Origin: Heloderma charlesbogerti
Taxonomy: Eukaryota; Chordata; Lepidosauria; Squamata; Helodermatidae
Length of the DNA: 64,000 nucleotides
Reading direction: 5' to 3'
Assembly: GCA_026122225.1 (NCBI GenBank)
Contig: JANEZZ010002705.1
Span: 267,001-331,000, forward strand
Below are positions 1 through 12,334 of this stretch, piece by piece; the first letter of the stretch is position 1, and each line of letters opens with the position of its first letter. The position numbers were made by a program, and so were the translations under genes. Under the pieces are notes generated by a model. That model was not told where the DNA came from. It saw only the letters and a program-made list of their open reading frames with translations, and did not search any database.

Positions 1-1101
1 TTATCTTTGAGGCTCAACTATATGCTCCTTTATACAAACTAATATCATCATCCCTGTAGAAACCTAGCATGTTCCAGAGAAAGCTAGATTAGAACCACTC
101 TTCCTAACATTCGTGTTTTCTACATGTGGGTGGGAATAGTGTTTGCTTGCTTGTTTTTGTACAGCATGCCATCATGTGAGGTTTGGGTTTCACCTGCAGT
201 CTGAAGTGGAGATACAGTGGAGACAGAACTCCACCACCTTAGAAGTAGGCCTAAATTGGCAGGAAGGACAGAGGTGAAAATACTGAATATTCTGATGACA
301 TAACAGTGGCTTTTTACTTCTGTGATGGTTTCTAAGGCCGTTTTCAATCATTCTTTTTAATCTGATCATGGCTTTTTTATTTTCTGAATTTTTCTAACTG
401 CCTATTTACGCTTCAGAAAAACAAAAAACAACAATACATTTATGGTTGTCCCTGGTGAAAGAAGTAACAATGACAATTTGGATTTGGTGGTGACACAAGG
501 GAGGGGGGATTAACCCTTTCCCTATGTCATTTCTCCAATTTAAATCCCCTCCAGCTGATTTTTTTCCAGATGTGGGGAAAATATACAGGTAGAGATACTG
601 GTATTTTCCCCACCCTTATGGAACAAATAACAACCTAGTGAGTGATTTAAACTGGGATAACACTAACAGTGCCATGACATGGTTCCAAATCAGGATTTCC
701 CACAGCTGCATTTACCAATAAGAAAGAAAACTGCAGGATATCTGGCCATGGATCTGCCAACAGGACATTATAAGATTGACCCTTATACTTTAACAATACC
801 TTAATTCCTTAAACTATTTTCTTTACAGGCATGACCATGGCAGCACTGATAATGCCAAATCAGAAACTACATTCATATATTTACTTATCTGTAACATTAA
901 GAATATCTGTATGGCTAACAGGGATGGATATGTCAATCTTGTTTTTTGTCGAGGTTGTTGTTGCTCTGTTGTCAAGCTCATTTCATTCTATTTCCGCATG
1001 AGCATCATTCAAGAAAAAAATCAGTACAGAAATGTGTACTTTTTGTGCGTATTTTCCTAATGTATGCATTAATTAACAGATTTTTAAATGTGCACATTTC
1101 C
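1..1101. other. No recognised feature
   Basis: A/T-rich DNA with only short chance reading frames. I see no repeat family, RNA gene or coding domain that I can name. Its right edge is the target site of the BovB insertion. Confidence 0.5.
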
Positions 1102-1112
1102 CCCAAGTACTT

Positions 1113-4100
1113 TGTTGTTGTTGTTCAGTCATTCAGTCGTGTCCGACTCTTCGTGACCCCATGGACCATAGCACGCCAGGCCTTCCTGTCCTGCACTCTC
1201 TCCAGGAGTGTGCTCAAGTTCATATTCATTGCATCCGTGATGCTATCTAGCCATCTCATCCTCTGCCGTCCCCTTCTCCTTTTGCCTTCAGTCTTTCCCA
1301 GCATCAGGGTCTTTTCCAGAGGGTTTTCTCTTCGCATTAGGTGGCCAAAATATTTGAGCTTCAGCTTCAGTATCTGTCCTTCCAATGAGCACTCAGGGTT
1401 GATTTCCTTTAGGATGGACTGATTTGACCTCCTTGCAGTCCAGGGGACTCGTAAGAGTCTTCTCCAGCACCACAGTTCGAAAGCATCAATTCTTCGGCGC
1501 TCAGCCTTCCTTATAGTCCAGCTCTCACAGCCATACATTACTACTGGGAAAACCATAGCTTTGATTAGACGGACCTTTGTCAGCAAGGTGATGTCTCTGC
1601 TTCTTACTATGCTGTCTAGGTTGGCCATAGCTTTCCTCCCAAGGAGCAAGCGTCTTTTAATTTCATGGCTACAGTCACTGTCTGCGGTGATCTTGGAGCC
1701 CAAGAAAGTAAAATCTGTCACTGCTTCCATTTCTTCCCCTTCTATATGCCAGGAAGTGATGGGGCCAGATGCCATGATCTTCGTTTTTTTAATGTTGAGT
1801 TTCAAACCAGCTTTTGCACTCTCCTCTTTCACCCTCAACAAGAGGCTCTTGAGATCCTCTTCGCTTTCTGCCATTAGGGTGGTATCGTCTGCATATCGGA
1901 GGTTGTTGATAATTCTCCCAGCAATCTTAATTCCGACCTCTGATTCATCCAACCCGGCATTTCTCATGATGTACTCTGCATATAAGTTAAATAAGCAGGG
2001 TGACAATATGCAGCCTTGTCGTACTCCTTTCCCAATTTTGAACCAATCGGTTGTTCCATGTCTGGTTCTTACTGTTGCTTCTTGACCCTCGTACAGGTTT
2101 CTCAGGAGACAGGTAAGGTGGTCTGGTACTCCCATCACTTTAAGAATTTGCCACAGTTTGTTGTGATCCACACAATCAAAGGCTTTAGCGTAGTCAATGA
2201 AGCAGAAATAGACGTTTTTCTGGAATTCTCTTGCTTTCTCCATGATGCAGCGAATGTTGGCGATTTGATCTCTAGTTCCTCTGCCTCTTCGAAACCCAGC
2301 TTGTACTTCCGGTAGTTCTCGGTTCGCATACTGCTGAAGCCTAGCTTGTAGGATTTTGAGCATCACCTTGCTGGCATGTGAAATGAGCGCAATTGTGCGG
2401 TAGTTTGAACACTCTTTGGCGTTGCCCTTCTTTGGAATTGGAATGTAAGCTGACCTTTTCCAGTCTTGTGGCCACTGTTGAGTGTTCCAGATTTGTTGGC
2501 ATATTGAATGCAGCACTTTAACAGCATCATCTTTTAGGATTTTAAATAGCTCAGCTGGAATAATGTCATCTCCGCTAGCTTTGTTGTTACTAATGCTTCC
2601 TAAGGCCCACTTGACTTCACTCTCGAGGATGTCCGGCTCAAGTTCAGTGAGCGCACTATCATGGCTATCAGGGACATTCAGATTTTTCCTGTATAGTTCT
2701 TCTGTGTATTCTTGCCACCTCTTCTTAATCTCATCTGCTTCTGTTAGGTCCCTGCCTTCTTTGTCCTTTATCATGCCCATCTTTGCACAAAACGTTCCCT
2801 TGAGATCTCCAATTTTCTTGAAGAGATCTCTAGTCTTTCCCATTCTGTTGTTTTCCTCGATTTCTTTGCATTGTTCATTTAAGAAGGCCTTCTTGTCTCT
2901 CCTTGCTATTCTCTGGAACTCTGCATTCAGTTGGGTATATCTTCCCCTTTCTCCCTTGCTTTTCACTTCCCTTCTTTCGTGAGCTACTTGTAAAGCCTCA
3001 TCAGACAGCCACTTTGCTTTCTTGCATTTCTTTTTCTTTGGGATGGATTTCGTTGCTGCCTCCTGAACAATGTTATGGACCTCCGTCCATAGTTCCTCAG
3101 GCACTCTGTCTATCAGGTCTAATCCCTTAAATCTATTCCTCACCTCCACTGTATATTCATCAGGGATATGATTTAGGTCATACCTGAACGGTTTAGTGGT
3201 TTTCCCGACGTTCTTCAATTTAAGCCGAAAATTTGCAAGAAGCAGCTCATGATCTGAGCCACAGTCAGCTCCAGGTCTTGTTTTGACTGACTGTATGGAG
3301 CTTCTCCATCTTTGGCTGCAAAGGACATAATCAATCTGATTTCGATATTGACCATCTGGTGACGTCCATGTGTAGAGTCGCCTCTTGTGCTGTTGGAAAA
3401 GAGTGTTTGCTATGATCAGCATGTTCTCTTGGCAAAACTCTATTAGCTTTTGTCCTGCTTCATTTTGTACACCAAGGCCATGCCTGCCTGTTATCCCGGT
3501 GATTTCTTGACTTCCTACTTTAGCATTCCAATCCCCTATGATGAAGAGGACATCTTTTTTTGTTGTTAGTTCTAGAAGGTGTTGTAGGTCTTCATAGAAC
3601 CGATCAACCTCAGCTTCTTCAGCCTCAGTGGTTGGGGCATAGACTTGAATTACTGTGATGTTGAATGGTTTGCCTTGGATTCATACTGAGATCATTCTAT
3701 CATTTTTAAGATTGTACCCCAGTACTGCTTTTCCCACCCTTTTGTTGACTATGAGTGCTACTCCATTTCTTCTAAGGGATTCTTGCCCACAATAGTAGAT
3801 ATGATGGTCACCTGAATTAAATTCGCCCATGCTTGTCCATTTTAGTTCGCTGATTCCCAAGATGTCGATGTTCAATCTTGCCATCTCATGTTTGACCACC
3901 TCCAGCTTACCTTGATTCATTGATCTGACATTCCAGGTTCCTAAACAATATTGTTCTTTACAGCATCAGATTTTCTTTTCACCACCAGACACATCCACAG
4001 CTGAGTGTCCTTTCGGGCTTGGCCCAGCCGCTTCACTCTTTCTGGCGCTACTTGGAAATACCCTCTGCTCTTCCCCAGTAGCATATTGGACACCTTCCGA

Positions 4101-4333
4101 CCTGAGGGGCTCATCTTCCGGCGTCATATCTTTTAGCCTTGTGATATGTTCCATGGGGTTTTCTTGGCAAGAATACTGGAGTGGGTTGCCATTTCCTTCT
4201 CCAGTGGACCACATTTTGTCAGAACTCTCTGCCATGACCTGTCCGTCTTGGGTGGCCCTGCATGGCATAGCTTATGGCTTCACTGAGTTACGCAAGCCCC
4301 TTCGCCACAACAAGGCAGTGATCCATGAAGGGG
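1113..4333 (-). mobile_element. Full-length RTE-BovB LINE with target-site duplication
   Basis: A complete non-LTR retrotransposon of about 3.2 kb lying on the minus strand. The 11-bp sequence CCCAAGTACTT stands on both sides (1102-1112 and 4334-4344), so both insertion boundaries are exact and the element is not 5' truncated. Its 3' end is the BovB tail, read on the plus strand as a TTG repeat followed by the block at 1121-1160. Its 5' end holds the BovB leader and the N-terminal coding part. BovB is abundant in squamates and ruminants and is known for horizontal spread. The intact duplication and the long, nearly open reading frame indicate a young insertion. Confidence 0.95.
1125..4268 (-). 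pseudogene. BovB ORF: APE endonuclease and reverse transcriptase, two in-frame TGA
   Basis: One frame stays open for about 1048 codons from 4268 to the stop at 1125, broken only by TGA at 3966-3968 and at 3681-3683. The first part (4268-3969) is the short BovB N-terminal region. The next parts hold an AP-type endonuclease: WNVRSM, the glutamate of ISELKW, GDWNAKVG and SDHELL are visible between 3965 and about 3200. The reverse transcriptase follows: FIDYAKAFD, RQGCILSP, and the catalytic YADD at 1881-1895. The C-terminus has the usual RTE end (GVTKSRTRLND). The longest uninterrupted part, 3422-1125, would give 765 residues with RT but only the end of the endonuclease. Both stops sit where the family has arginine. 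Otherwise I see no frameshift. Confidence 0.9.
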
Positions 4334-4344
4334 CCCAAGTACTT

Positions 4345-6577
4345 ACATTGCTGAAATTCTGATTGTGCATACTTTCCCCTAATATGGACATTTATTGTGC
4401 ACGTTTTTCCTGACATGAGCTGCATCAGAAAGCTTGTCACCCCCCGGGCAGATTTCAGAATACAACTCTGTCTCGGCTCACTGCAAGGCCCAGGAAGCAC
4501 GAACTGGACAAATTCATTAAAAATAATAATTAAAAAAACCCTCCATGTAGTGAATGTCTCACCCTTCCTGATGGAAAAGAATACCATAAATCTTCCTGAT
4601 GTTCTCTCTCACTCTCTTTTTTTGGCATGTGATGCAGAAAATTAAGTATCTCAATGGATCAGGATCCTCTGGCTCCCCTCACCACTTTATAACCCATCAC
4701 ACCCTTAAGGGTCAATAAAACAGCAAGCAGGCACACCAGAGGTAGCAAAAAAGCATGTTCCTTCCACTGTGATTAATAAGGCAGAGAAGAACCCACCCCC
4801 AGACATACAGATGTTCAGATAGCATGTTGTCACTCCTTTTGTTTTGGAGCCACTCTTTCCTCTTTGTCCCTCTGTTGCTGCTATAAATCAGTGAAGGATT
4901 CAAACATCCTTTATTTGGACCATCTGCTCCAAGCAGAAATTAATCATTGTCCAAATACCTGACAATAACTATTCAGTTTTGCTCTCTTATTTGCAGCATA
5001 AGCAATGGAAAAACATTTCCATCCCAGTTAATTTCAGTGCTTGTAGTTCCAACCATTCGGCTGTAGTGTTTTACCTTTTGTCAATAAACAAATTCATGGA
5101 TCTGGCTCTGAAGTCTAAAAAGGATGACTGTAATTATTGGGTTTGATCTCCTACAAACCACATCTCCTTGTTCCCAATCATTTATTATGTCCACAAGCCA
5201 GAGACAAAATACAACGAGGGAGGGATAATCCAAACTGAGAATTCCACATATCTCACAATGCTCCAGAGATATTCCTGAAACAATTGGAATTGGAAAGTTT
5301 CTTTAAAAGGACTGCTGACTTCAGCTCCTCTGTGAGAAGACAGGTCTGGGTACAAAGAAAGGCTGTTCATGCCCTAGTGCCATTCCAATAGAACCGTGTG
5401 GGGTTGTTACACTGAAGTAGGAATGAGCAAATCTATCAATTTCACTCCCCCCCCCCTTTTTAAAACAAATCTAAAGTTCTTTCTTTCCCAAACATGAACA
5501 ACTTTGCAAATTTTGGTAAATTCTTATCAAAAACAAATGAAATTCTCATCCATCTGCATCTGCTGAATTAAATAGTTACAGCTATTCCCAGCCTGGGGAG
5601 GACCATGTTGTATCTTACTGAAATGTAGCTGCTAAATGAGGAACTTCTCATTAATGAATAAGTAACATAAAATGTGGCAACTCTAATTCAGCACTAAGTT
5701 GGTTGAATACACAGTGATTCAAATCTAGACTTTTGAAAGCTAAGCAATCAAAAGTGCTCAGCCCTGACAGACAAATCTGTCCATTTCAGTTTCTCCCATG
5801 TTGAATCTCAAGTTATTTTTATCATAAATATGGAGAACTTGGTAAATTCTTATCAAAACTGAACTGAAACTAAATTATCTGCACTATACATGGTTATAAT
5901 GTTTTGTGTGTTTGTGTTTTGATGCTATGGATGAGATGTTCAATAGCTCCCAGCACAAGCTTTGGCAGCAGTTTGTACTAAGGCTGAGCTGAAAGTTCTC
6001 AGCTGAGAACTTTTAGGTTGAACGAGGCTGTGTGTGAATGGGGAAGCACAACCTTACACATGTCAGGGATATGGGGAAATTTGAGATGACCCCTGCCACC
6101 TTGGACTTTTTCCCTTGGTTGCAGGCTGCCACTACTTTCCCAAAAGCCCTCTGGAGTGATGTTACATAGTGTTGATCTGAGTCATCTGACAGAGCTTCTG
6201 GGAGTGTGAGTGGAAATGGGAGCCACGCCACCATGAGGAGGAGGAGCCCTGGACAACAGCAGTTTCCTTACTCTCATCCCTGAATTCTATCATCCCCCCC
6301 CCCGCCCTCAAATGCTGAAATCCTTCCCATCCCGCCATCTGTAAATAGGACACGGGGAGGGGGCATTTGGCTTGGCACAAAGTTGGGTTGTTTACCGATT
6401 TACTTCTTGGTCTCAGGATTCAATGTGCCAAGTCTCTACCCATTTCTAGGGATCCAGTATGTGTGGTGGTGAGGTGAAGACTGTTTCCAGGCTTCAAACC
6501 ATGGTGGGGCTTATCTACTTACAAGGGTGTCTCAGCCCAGGGAGCATAGCTGGACTGGTGGGTTGTTGGTGGTGTAG
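4345..6577. other. No recognised feature
   Basis: Right-hand continuation of the pre-insertion DNA of the BovB site, then A/T-rich sequence. Only short reading frames without recognisable domains. I see no named repeat here. Confidence 0.45.
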
Positions 6578-6812
6578 AGGTAAGGTGGTCTGGTACTTCC
6601 ATCTCTTTAAGAATTTGCCACAGAGTCGGACACGACTGAACAACAACAACACAATCAAAGGCTTTAGTGTAGTCAATGAAGCAGAAATAGACGTTTTTCT
6701 GGAATTCTCTTGCTTTCTCCATGATCCAGCGAATGTTGGTGATTTGATCTCTAGTTCCTCTGCCTCTTCGAAACCCAGCGTGTACTTCCGGTAGTTCTCG
6801 GTTCACATACTG
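6578..6812 (-). mobile_element. Rearranged BovB internal fragment
   Basis: Matches the reverse-transcriptase part of BovB (compare 2112-2335 in the full-length copy), including the block that encodes the FIDYxKAFD motif. In the middle, at 6624-6650, about 16 bp of the normal sequence are replaced by 27 bp of the BovB 3' terminus in the opposite orientation (AGTCGGACACGACTG then CAA repeats). Neither the normal 5' nor the normal 3' boundary of a LINE insertion is present. This looks like a template-switch or double-strand-break repair product rather than a simple truncated insertion. Confidence 0.8.
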
Positions 6813-7204
6813 AACTGGTGTAGAGTTACTCCATTGCAGATCTTACTACATTAAGAGACCTGTATATACAGCCACTATTAGCAAGGAAAACAAAGAAAAC
6901 TAGTCACAAGAAACTGCTGTATTTGCTATTCAGAACCACAAAGTGTATTACATGCCTTGAAAGCACATCCAGAAGTAACTAGATCAAAGGCTTGAACTGC
7001 ATTATCTATATTGTCTATAAGCTGGGAACCTTGCCCTCTCTACTCTAATGTCTCGGTGTAATCAGGCCATTTTTGATGTAGTTTCTTTATTATAATTAGG
7101 GCTGTGCACCGCTTCGGTCCAAAGCCTGAATAATGAGGTGAAGTGGGCTGATTCGGAGGTGCCTCAACTTGCTACAAAGTAGATCGGAACAGCACCAATG
7201 TGCC

Positions 7205-7545
7205 CTGAACCAAAGGGGTCACCTACAAGGCACCTTGGTCCGCCTCATATATTTGGAGCTCTTCTTATTCTTTATTCTGAGCTCTTCCTATGCTTTATTC
7301 GGAGCTCTTCTTATGCTTTATTCGGAGTGCTTCTTATGACCGAAGGGGTCACCTACGAGGCACCTTGGTCTGCCTCATATATTCAGAGCTCTTCTTATGT
7401 TTTATTCGGAGTGCTTCTTATGACCGAAGGGGTCACCTACAAGGCACCTTGGTCCGCCTCATATATTCGGAGCACTTCTTACACTTTATTCAGAGTTTTT
7501 CTTGTGCTTTATTCAGAGCTCTTCTTGTGCTTTCTGAGCAGCCCA
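7205..7545 (+). repeat. Tandem repeat, about 20-bp units in about 100-bp blocks
   Basis: Short units around TTTATTCGGAGCTCTTCTTA recur many times. They are grouped into larger blocks that each begin with a shared segment around AAGGGGTCACCTAC (7213, 7337 and 7428). This makes a higher-order minisatellite. The overlapping reading frames through it are repeat artefacts. Confidence 0.8.
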
Positions 7546-8228
7546 GATAGGCTATCTCCAAAATGTATCAACTTGTGAAAAATCATGTGGAGGGGTGAGA
7601 CTCTGTGAGAGAGGTGGTGTTACTGGAGAGGAGAAGACTCTGTCTGAACATTATTTGGCTAAAACAGTGGTCTCCAAAGAGGGGTGCACACACCCCGGGG
7701 TGGGGGCTAGACAATCCATTGGGGTGTGTGAGTTGCCTGATAATTTAGCAGGCTCCTGCTGCCCTGACGAGCTGCCATTGTGTGCAATGATGGTGGCGGC
7801 AGTGGCAGCAGCAGCCAGGGTGGGATGGGAGCTGGGAGGGAAGCTCCATGGCATTTCTCTCTTGACTCCAGTCCTATCCTGCCTCTGCTGCGGCCACCAA
7901 GAGCAACTGTGCCAGTCTCTGCCAGGCATGGCAGAGGAAGCCACAGCACACCAGAGAAGCTGCCATCCTGCGGAAGGAGAGCGGGAAGGAGATTAACCCT
8001 TCCCATTCTCCTTTGGCAGAATGAAGCTGAGATGAAAGAGCATGCTATGACAGCTATGTTAATGTCTCCGCACCCCACCCCACCCTTCTGTAAGAAGTTT
8101 ACAGTTCCTTGTTCTTGTTTGTTTATTTAAAAATCCAGAAAATTTCACTGTAGTTGCTTACCCCCCCACACACACCTTTTCAATTCCCTTCCAACCATTA
8201 GTTTGCCCTTAATTTGACTCTGTCTAGA

Positions 8229-8229
8229 A

Positions 8230-8277
<48 letters not shown>

Positions 8278-8278
8278 A
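8229..8278 (+). repeat. (ATCT)n microsatellite
   Basis: About twelve uninterrupted ATCT units. Confidence 0.95.
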
Positions 8279-8430
8279 TATATCGATCTATCATCTATCT
8301 AATCTTTCCTTGTACTTGGCTCCCCTCCACCCCTTCTTAATCCCTGTATTCCTTCCCTTCCCATTTTTGATCTCTTTTCCCTTAAAAAAAGCCAAAAGCA
8401 AACAATGAAAAACCATTTTTTTCTCTTCTA

Positions 8431-9565
8431 AGAACATAAGAAAATCAGAAGAGCCAAGCTGGATCAGAGCAAGGGTCCATCTAGTCCAGCATTCTGTTCA
8501 CACAGTGGCCAACCCGCTGTCGACCAGGAGTCCACCAGCAGGGCATGTGTGCAATAGTACCCTCCCACCCATGTTCCCCAGCAACTGGTGTGCATAGTTT
8601 CACTGCCTCTGGTACTGGAGGTAGCACATGGCCATCAGGACTAGTAATAGGTACTGATAGCCTTTTCCTCCAGGAATTTGTCTAACCCTCTTTTAAAGCC
8701 ATCCAAATTCATGGCCATCATTCAGTACATGTTGTGGCAGAGAATTCCATAGTTTAACTACGTGCTGTGTGAAGAAGTCCTTCCTTTTATCTGTCCTGAA
8801 TCTCTCACCAATCAGCTTCATGGGATGACCCCATTGGGTTCTAGTATTCTGAGAGAGGGAGAAAAATGTCTCCCTATTCACATTCTCCACACCATGTATA
8901 CTTGTGTAGACCTCTATCAAGTTTCCCTTTACTCTCTTTTTTTTTCTTCCAAGCTAAGCAATCCCAGCTGTTGTAACTGTCCCGAGATGCTCCAGCCCCT
9001 TGATAACTTTAGTTGCCCTTTTCTGCACTTTTTCCAGCCAGTGTATAGGATATGATAGACTTGTCACTATATATTAGGGAAAGTGGTGGTGGATCTCTGT
9101 GTGTATGTGGGGAATGGGGGTGTCCATATCTTATGAATTCAATTCAGATTGGATTCCAGAACCTCCAGGGTCAGCATGGAGGGGTGTACCAAAGGCAAAG
9201 GACAAGATCCAGAATCTAGGGGAGCAGGTCCATATCAAGGTAGTGAAAGAAGTCATCCCAGAGGCAGAATTAAATACAGGCAATGACTAAGCTAAAGTGT
9301 CCAACCAAACAGGGTGGGAGAAAGATGATGGGAAGAAACAAATTGTAGGAAAGTCAGTCAGGTAAGGAGTCTGGCAAAACGGGTGGGCACCAGGTGGCCT
9401 CTAATGCATCAGTTAGCAGAGGAGATATTTCATGTATTTATTTAGTACATTTGTAATGCACCCAATGACTAATGTTCTCTAATTTAGATAGCAACTAGGA
9501 AGCTACATAGACAAGAACAGAGTATTTTGCCTGAAGACTTAGGTCTAAAAAGGAAACATGCATAG
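8431..9565 (-). repeat. CR1-like LINE 3' end plus linked 0.5-kb segment (copy 1 of 2)
   Basis: On the minus strand this reads as the end of a CR1-type ORF2, with a frame around 8920-8693 resembling the CR1 C-terminus (RTDKRKDFFTQHVVKLWNSLPQ), then a 3' end with TTCTTATG octamers, as in CR1 tails. Upstream of the CR1 part (9060-9565) is a further segment without recognised coding capacity. The entire 1.13-kb unit recurs in inverted orientation at 55303-56426. The flanking 0.5 kb differs by only about 5 percent over the roughly 330 bp that I aligned by eye. The coding part is decayed. Confidence 0.8.
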
Positions 9566-9966
9566 GAGCTAACTCCGTGCCCCACCGGCAGGGTTGCTGA
9601 TTTGCTTCCTGCCTCTGTCAGTCCAGCAGACAACTGTCGTTGCTCTTCGTTCAGTCAATGTGCCCACTTGGCAGGGTTGCTGCCTTTGTTTGCTTCCTGC
9701 CTACCAACCATGATTTTCCCAGTCAATTCAGTCGAAGAAACCCTGAGGCTATTGACTGTGAATAGGAAAGCAGTACTATTTGCACTTCAAAGAAACCTGC
9801 AGCAAAGTTTAGGGATAGTGACCTCCTCACCGCTTCAACACCTAACTTGATTTCCCCATTGTGAACTTTGGTTTGAGTTTCTGAGAACAGCACATTTTAC
9901 CTGTGCCTAGAACAAAAAACCCTTTGCCAAACTGTGTGAGATTTGGCAGGTGGTATGCCCTCCAAG

Positions 9967-10841
9967 TAGGGATGTACGAAAGTTCTGCCACGGATCTCGG
10001 GGAGGCTGAATGCCAGCACATTTGGCCCCCCGAAATCGGTGGCAGAACGGCCCGCCACCCCCCTGCCACCCCCCGGGATGGAACTTACCTTGGGCGGATC
10101 TTCCTGGCTGTGGCGGCGGCAGTGGTGGTGGGGCGGTGACAGCCGGTCTTTTTGACCGGCTGCCACCACCACCATTTCCAGGTTAAAAAAAACAAAAAAA
10201 TGTGATAGGCTACGTAAAGATTTATGTAGCCTATCACAGCTAGATTTTAAAAAAACACAGTGATAGGCTACGTAAATGTTTATGTAGCCTATCACGGCTG
10301 ACTTAAAAAAAGAGAAAAACACGTGCGTTTTTTTCTTGGCCGCCACCATTTGCGTTCCTTATTTTGGCACGTCTTAGTTTACGTAAACATTTACATGGAC
10401 TAAGACGGCGAAAATAAGGGGAACGCAAATAGCATAGACGCTATGCTATTTGCATTCTCCTTATTTTCGCTGTCTTAGTCTATGTAAATGTTTACTAAGA
10501 TGTGCCAAAATAAGGAACGCAAATGGTGGCGCCCATGGCCGCCGCCATTTGCGTACATGTGTTTTTGTTTCTGTTTTTTAAATCAGCCGTGATAGGCTAC
10601 GTAAACATTTATGTAGCCTATCACAGCTGACTGCAGGGATGCAAACAGCGCCAGCTACGGCTGCCGCCATTTGCGTCCCTGCTAGCCAGCGGCCAGATGT
10701 CCGGCTGCTGGCAGAGCTGGCTGGCAGCTCCACAGAATCGCTGCGGAGCACAGCCAGCTGGCCAGGGTTCCAGGGGGGGAGGAACGCCCGCCCCACCATC
10801 AGCATAATCCCCAAAACGTAAGTGATTTTCGTACATCCCTA
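9967..10841. mobile_element. Palindromic hAT-type element, copy 1 (TSD CCTCCAAG)
   Basis: Starts TAGGGATGTACGAAA and ends TTTCGTACATCCCTA; flanked by CCTCCAAG at 9959-9966 and 10842-10849. Near full-length at 875 bp and a good type copy. It has a left hairpin arm (about 9980-10060), two TGATAGGCTACGTAAA hairpins, a central inverted repeat around 10430-10445, another such hairpin, then a GC-rich right arm. Outward-pointing splice-donor-like motifs: complement of AGGTAAGT at 10083-10090 and GTAAGT at 10818. No coding capacity. Confidence 0.93.
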
Positions 10842-11103
10842 CCTCCAAGGTGGCTGTGTGTTCCCCATAATTCAGGTATGCATCATGAAAACTGAAAAAG
10901 TTATGGCTGTTTGTGTTTTCCTGTGCAAGTCAAAGGGAAAATGCCAAAAACGAGTGATCCGGATGTCTGAATCTCACTTAGGATTTGGATCCGAGTTGAA
11001 GTGGATGGGGTCCAAATCGGTCTGAAGCAAAGCAGAGCCTCTTCAGAAGGTCTGAAGCAGCATCCAAAGTGAATCGGGGGTCCATGCACAGCCCTATTTT
11101 CAG

Positions 11104-11595
11104 TAGGGATATCAGAGAATTATACCACGGACTCCAGTGAGTCCGGATTCTAAAGAATCCAGCCCCCCAGAATGCGTGGCTGAATGGCCTCCCTGCACCA
11201 CCCCACGGAATCCCCCCAGGACGGAGCGTACCTGGTGGTGGATGCGGCAGCTGCAGCTCCGGCTGGTCTCCCAGCTGCTGCTGGGCTGCTGCGGCCGTCG
11301 TAGCAGCAGCCATTTGCGTAGCTGCCTTTTGTTGTGATAGGCTATGTAAATACTTATGTAGCCTATCATGGCTTGGCAGCCACGCAAATGGTGGCCGGCA
11401 TGGCAGCCGCCATTTGTGGCCTCAGCAGACTGGCAGCGGTCGGAATTCTGGCTGCAGCTGGCCCTGGGTGGCGGTACTGTGGAGTCGTCGCAGAGTGGAG
11501 CCAGCCAGGGAGGATTCTGGGGGAAGGAACAGAGGGCATCCCCCCCACAGTGGATGCCCCAGAACAGAGCAAGGTAAGTGTTTCGTACATCCTTA
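11104..11595. mobile_element. Palindromic hAT-type element, copy 2 (TSD ATTTTCAG)
   Basis: Flanked by ATTTTCAG at 11096-11103 and 11596-11603. This is a short subtype of 492 bp with a single GCTATGTAAATACTTA-type hairpin around 11332-11370 instead of the large central inverted repeat. AGGTAAGT points outward at 11573-11580; the left donor has decayed. It sits inside the composite element, so it inserted later. Confidence 0.9.
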
Positions 11596-11893
11596 ATTTT
11601 CAGGCACTATTTGACTAATCATCTGTCCAGGTTTTCTGTTGAAAGAAGAATTTCTTAAAATGCATTGAGTAACATCACACTCCAGTAGGGGAAACTATCT
11701 CTAAAATATTTTTGAAGACCCTACTTGAGAAGGTCCAAAGCAGCACCTGAAGTGAAGTGAATCTGCACACAGCCCTAATTATAATGATGGTTTTAATGTT
11801 AATTTATGTTGCCATATGGAATTGCATGATGGCTGATGGCTAATACAATAAACTTTCCTTCTTTCCTTCCATCACACATGAGAGAGCAATGTG

Positions 11894-12225
11894 TCCACTA
11901 GACACTGTCAAGAAGGCCATAGGATTTTTTCAGTTTCTGGGAGCTGCACCCCCCACCCCCTCCCAGGCCCCTCTTAGCAGCCATGGTTCTCTCTGCTACA
12001 GCTGCTTCTCTATGCTCACAAACAGAGTGCTGAGAGGGCAAAAAGAGGGTGGTCCAGGGGTGGGGAGGAGACCAGAGACGTCTCTTCACAAGGCACAGCC
12101 TCCCCCGCTACTGCTCTAATGTCCCTGGCTAGATGAACAAAATCACGCATCTAGCTGAAAATGCAGGGTGGCTGGAGAAGGGAGGAGAGAATTCCCTCCA
12201 TGTTCCATTTGCCCTGCATAAGATA
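11894..12225 (+). repeat. Dispersed repeat shared with 59120-59475
   Basis: The segment starting at TAGACACTGTC and ending near TTTGCCCTGCAT recurs in the same orientation at 59120-59475 with clear but diverged similarity. The second copy has inverted ends, so this is probably an old non-autonomous DNA transposon. I cannot name the family. Confidence 0.5.
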
Positions 12226-12334
12226 CCTGCCAACCTTTGAGTTCAGAGGCTGATGTCTATCTCCATGGGATGGTGTCATAATGTCCTAATTCAATAAAGC
12301 TGTAGCCTTTGTCTAAAATATTTTGTCTCCTATC

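Larger units (their letters stand above)
7097..11777. mobile_element. Composite hAT-like element with 8-bp TSD ATTATAAT
   Basis: Left end TAGGGCTGTGCACC at 7097; right end at 11777 is its inverted counterpart (complement reads TTAGGGCTGTGTGCAG). Both sides are flanked by ATTATAAT (7089-7096 and 11778-11785). TAGGG ends and 8-bp duplications fit the hAT superfamily. The 4.7 kb between include a tandem repeat, a tetranucleotide microsatellite, a CR1-containing repeat and two palindromic hAT copies, so the original element was clearly shorter. A second right-end-like sequence (TGCACAGCCCTA) sits at 11085-11096, so the history is more complex than one insertion. No transposase frame is visible. 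An A/T-rich 8-mer can recur by chance, hence the moderate confidence. Confidence 0.6.
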
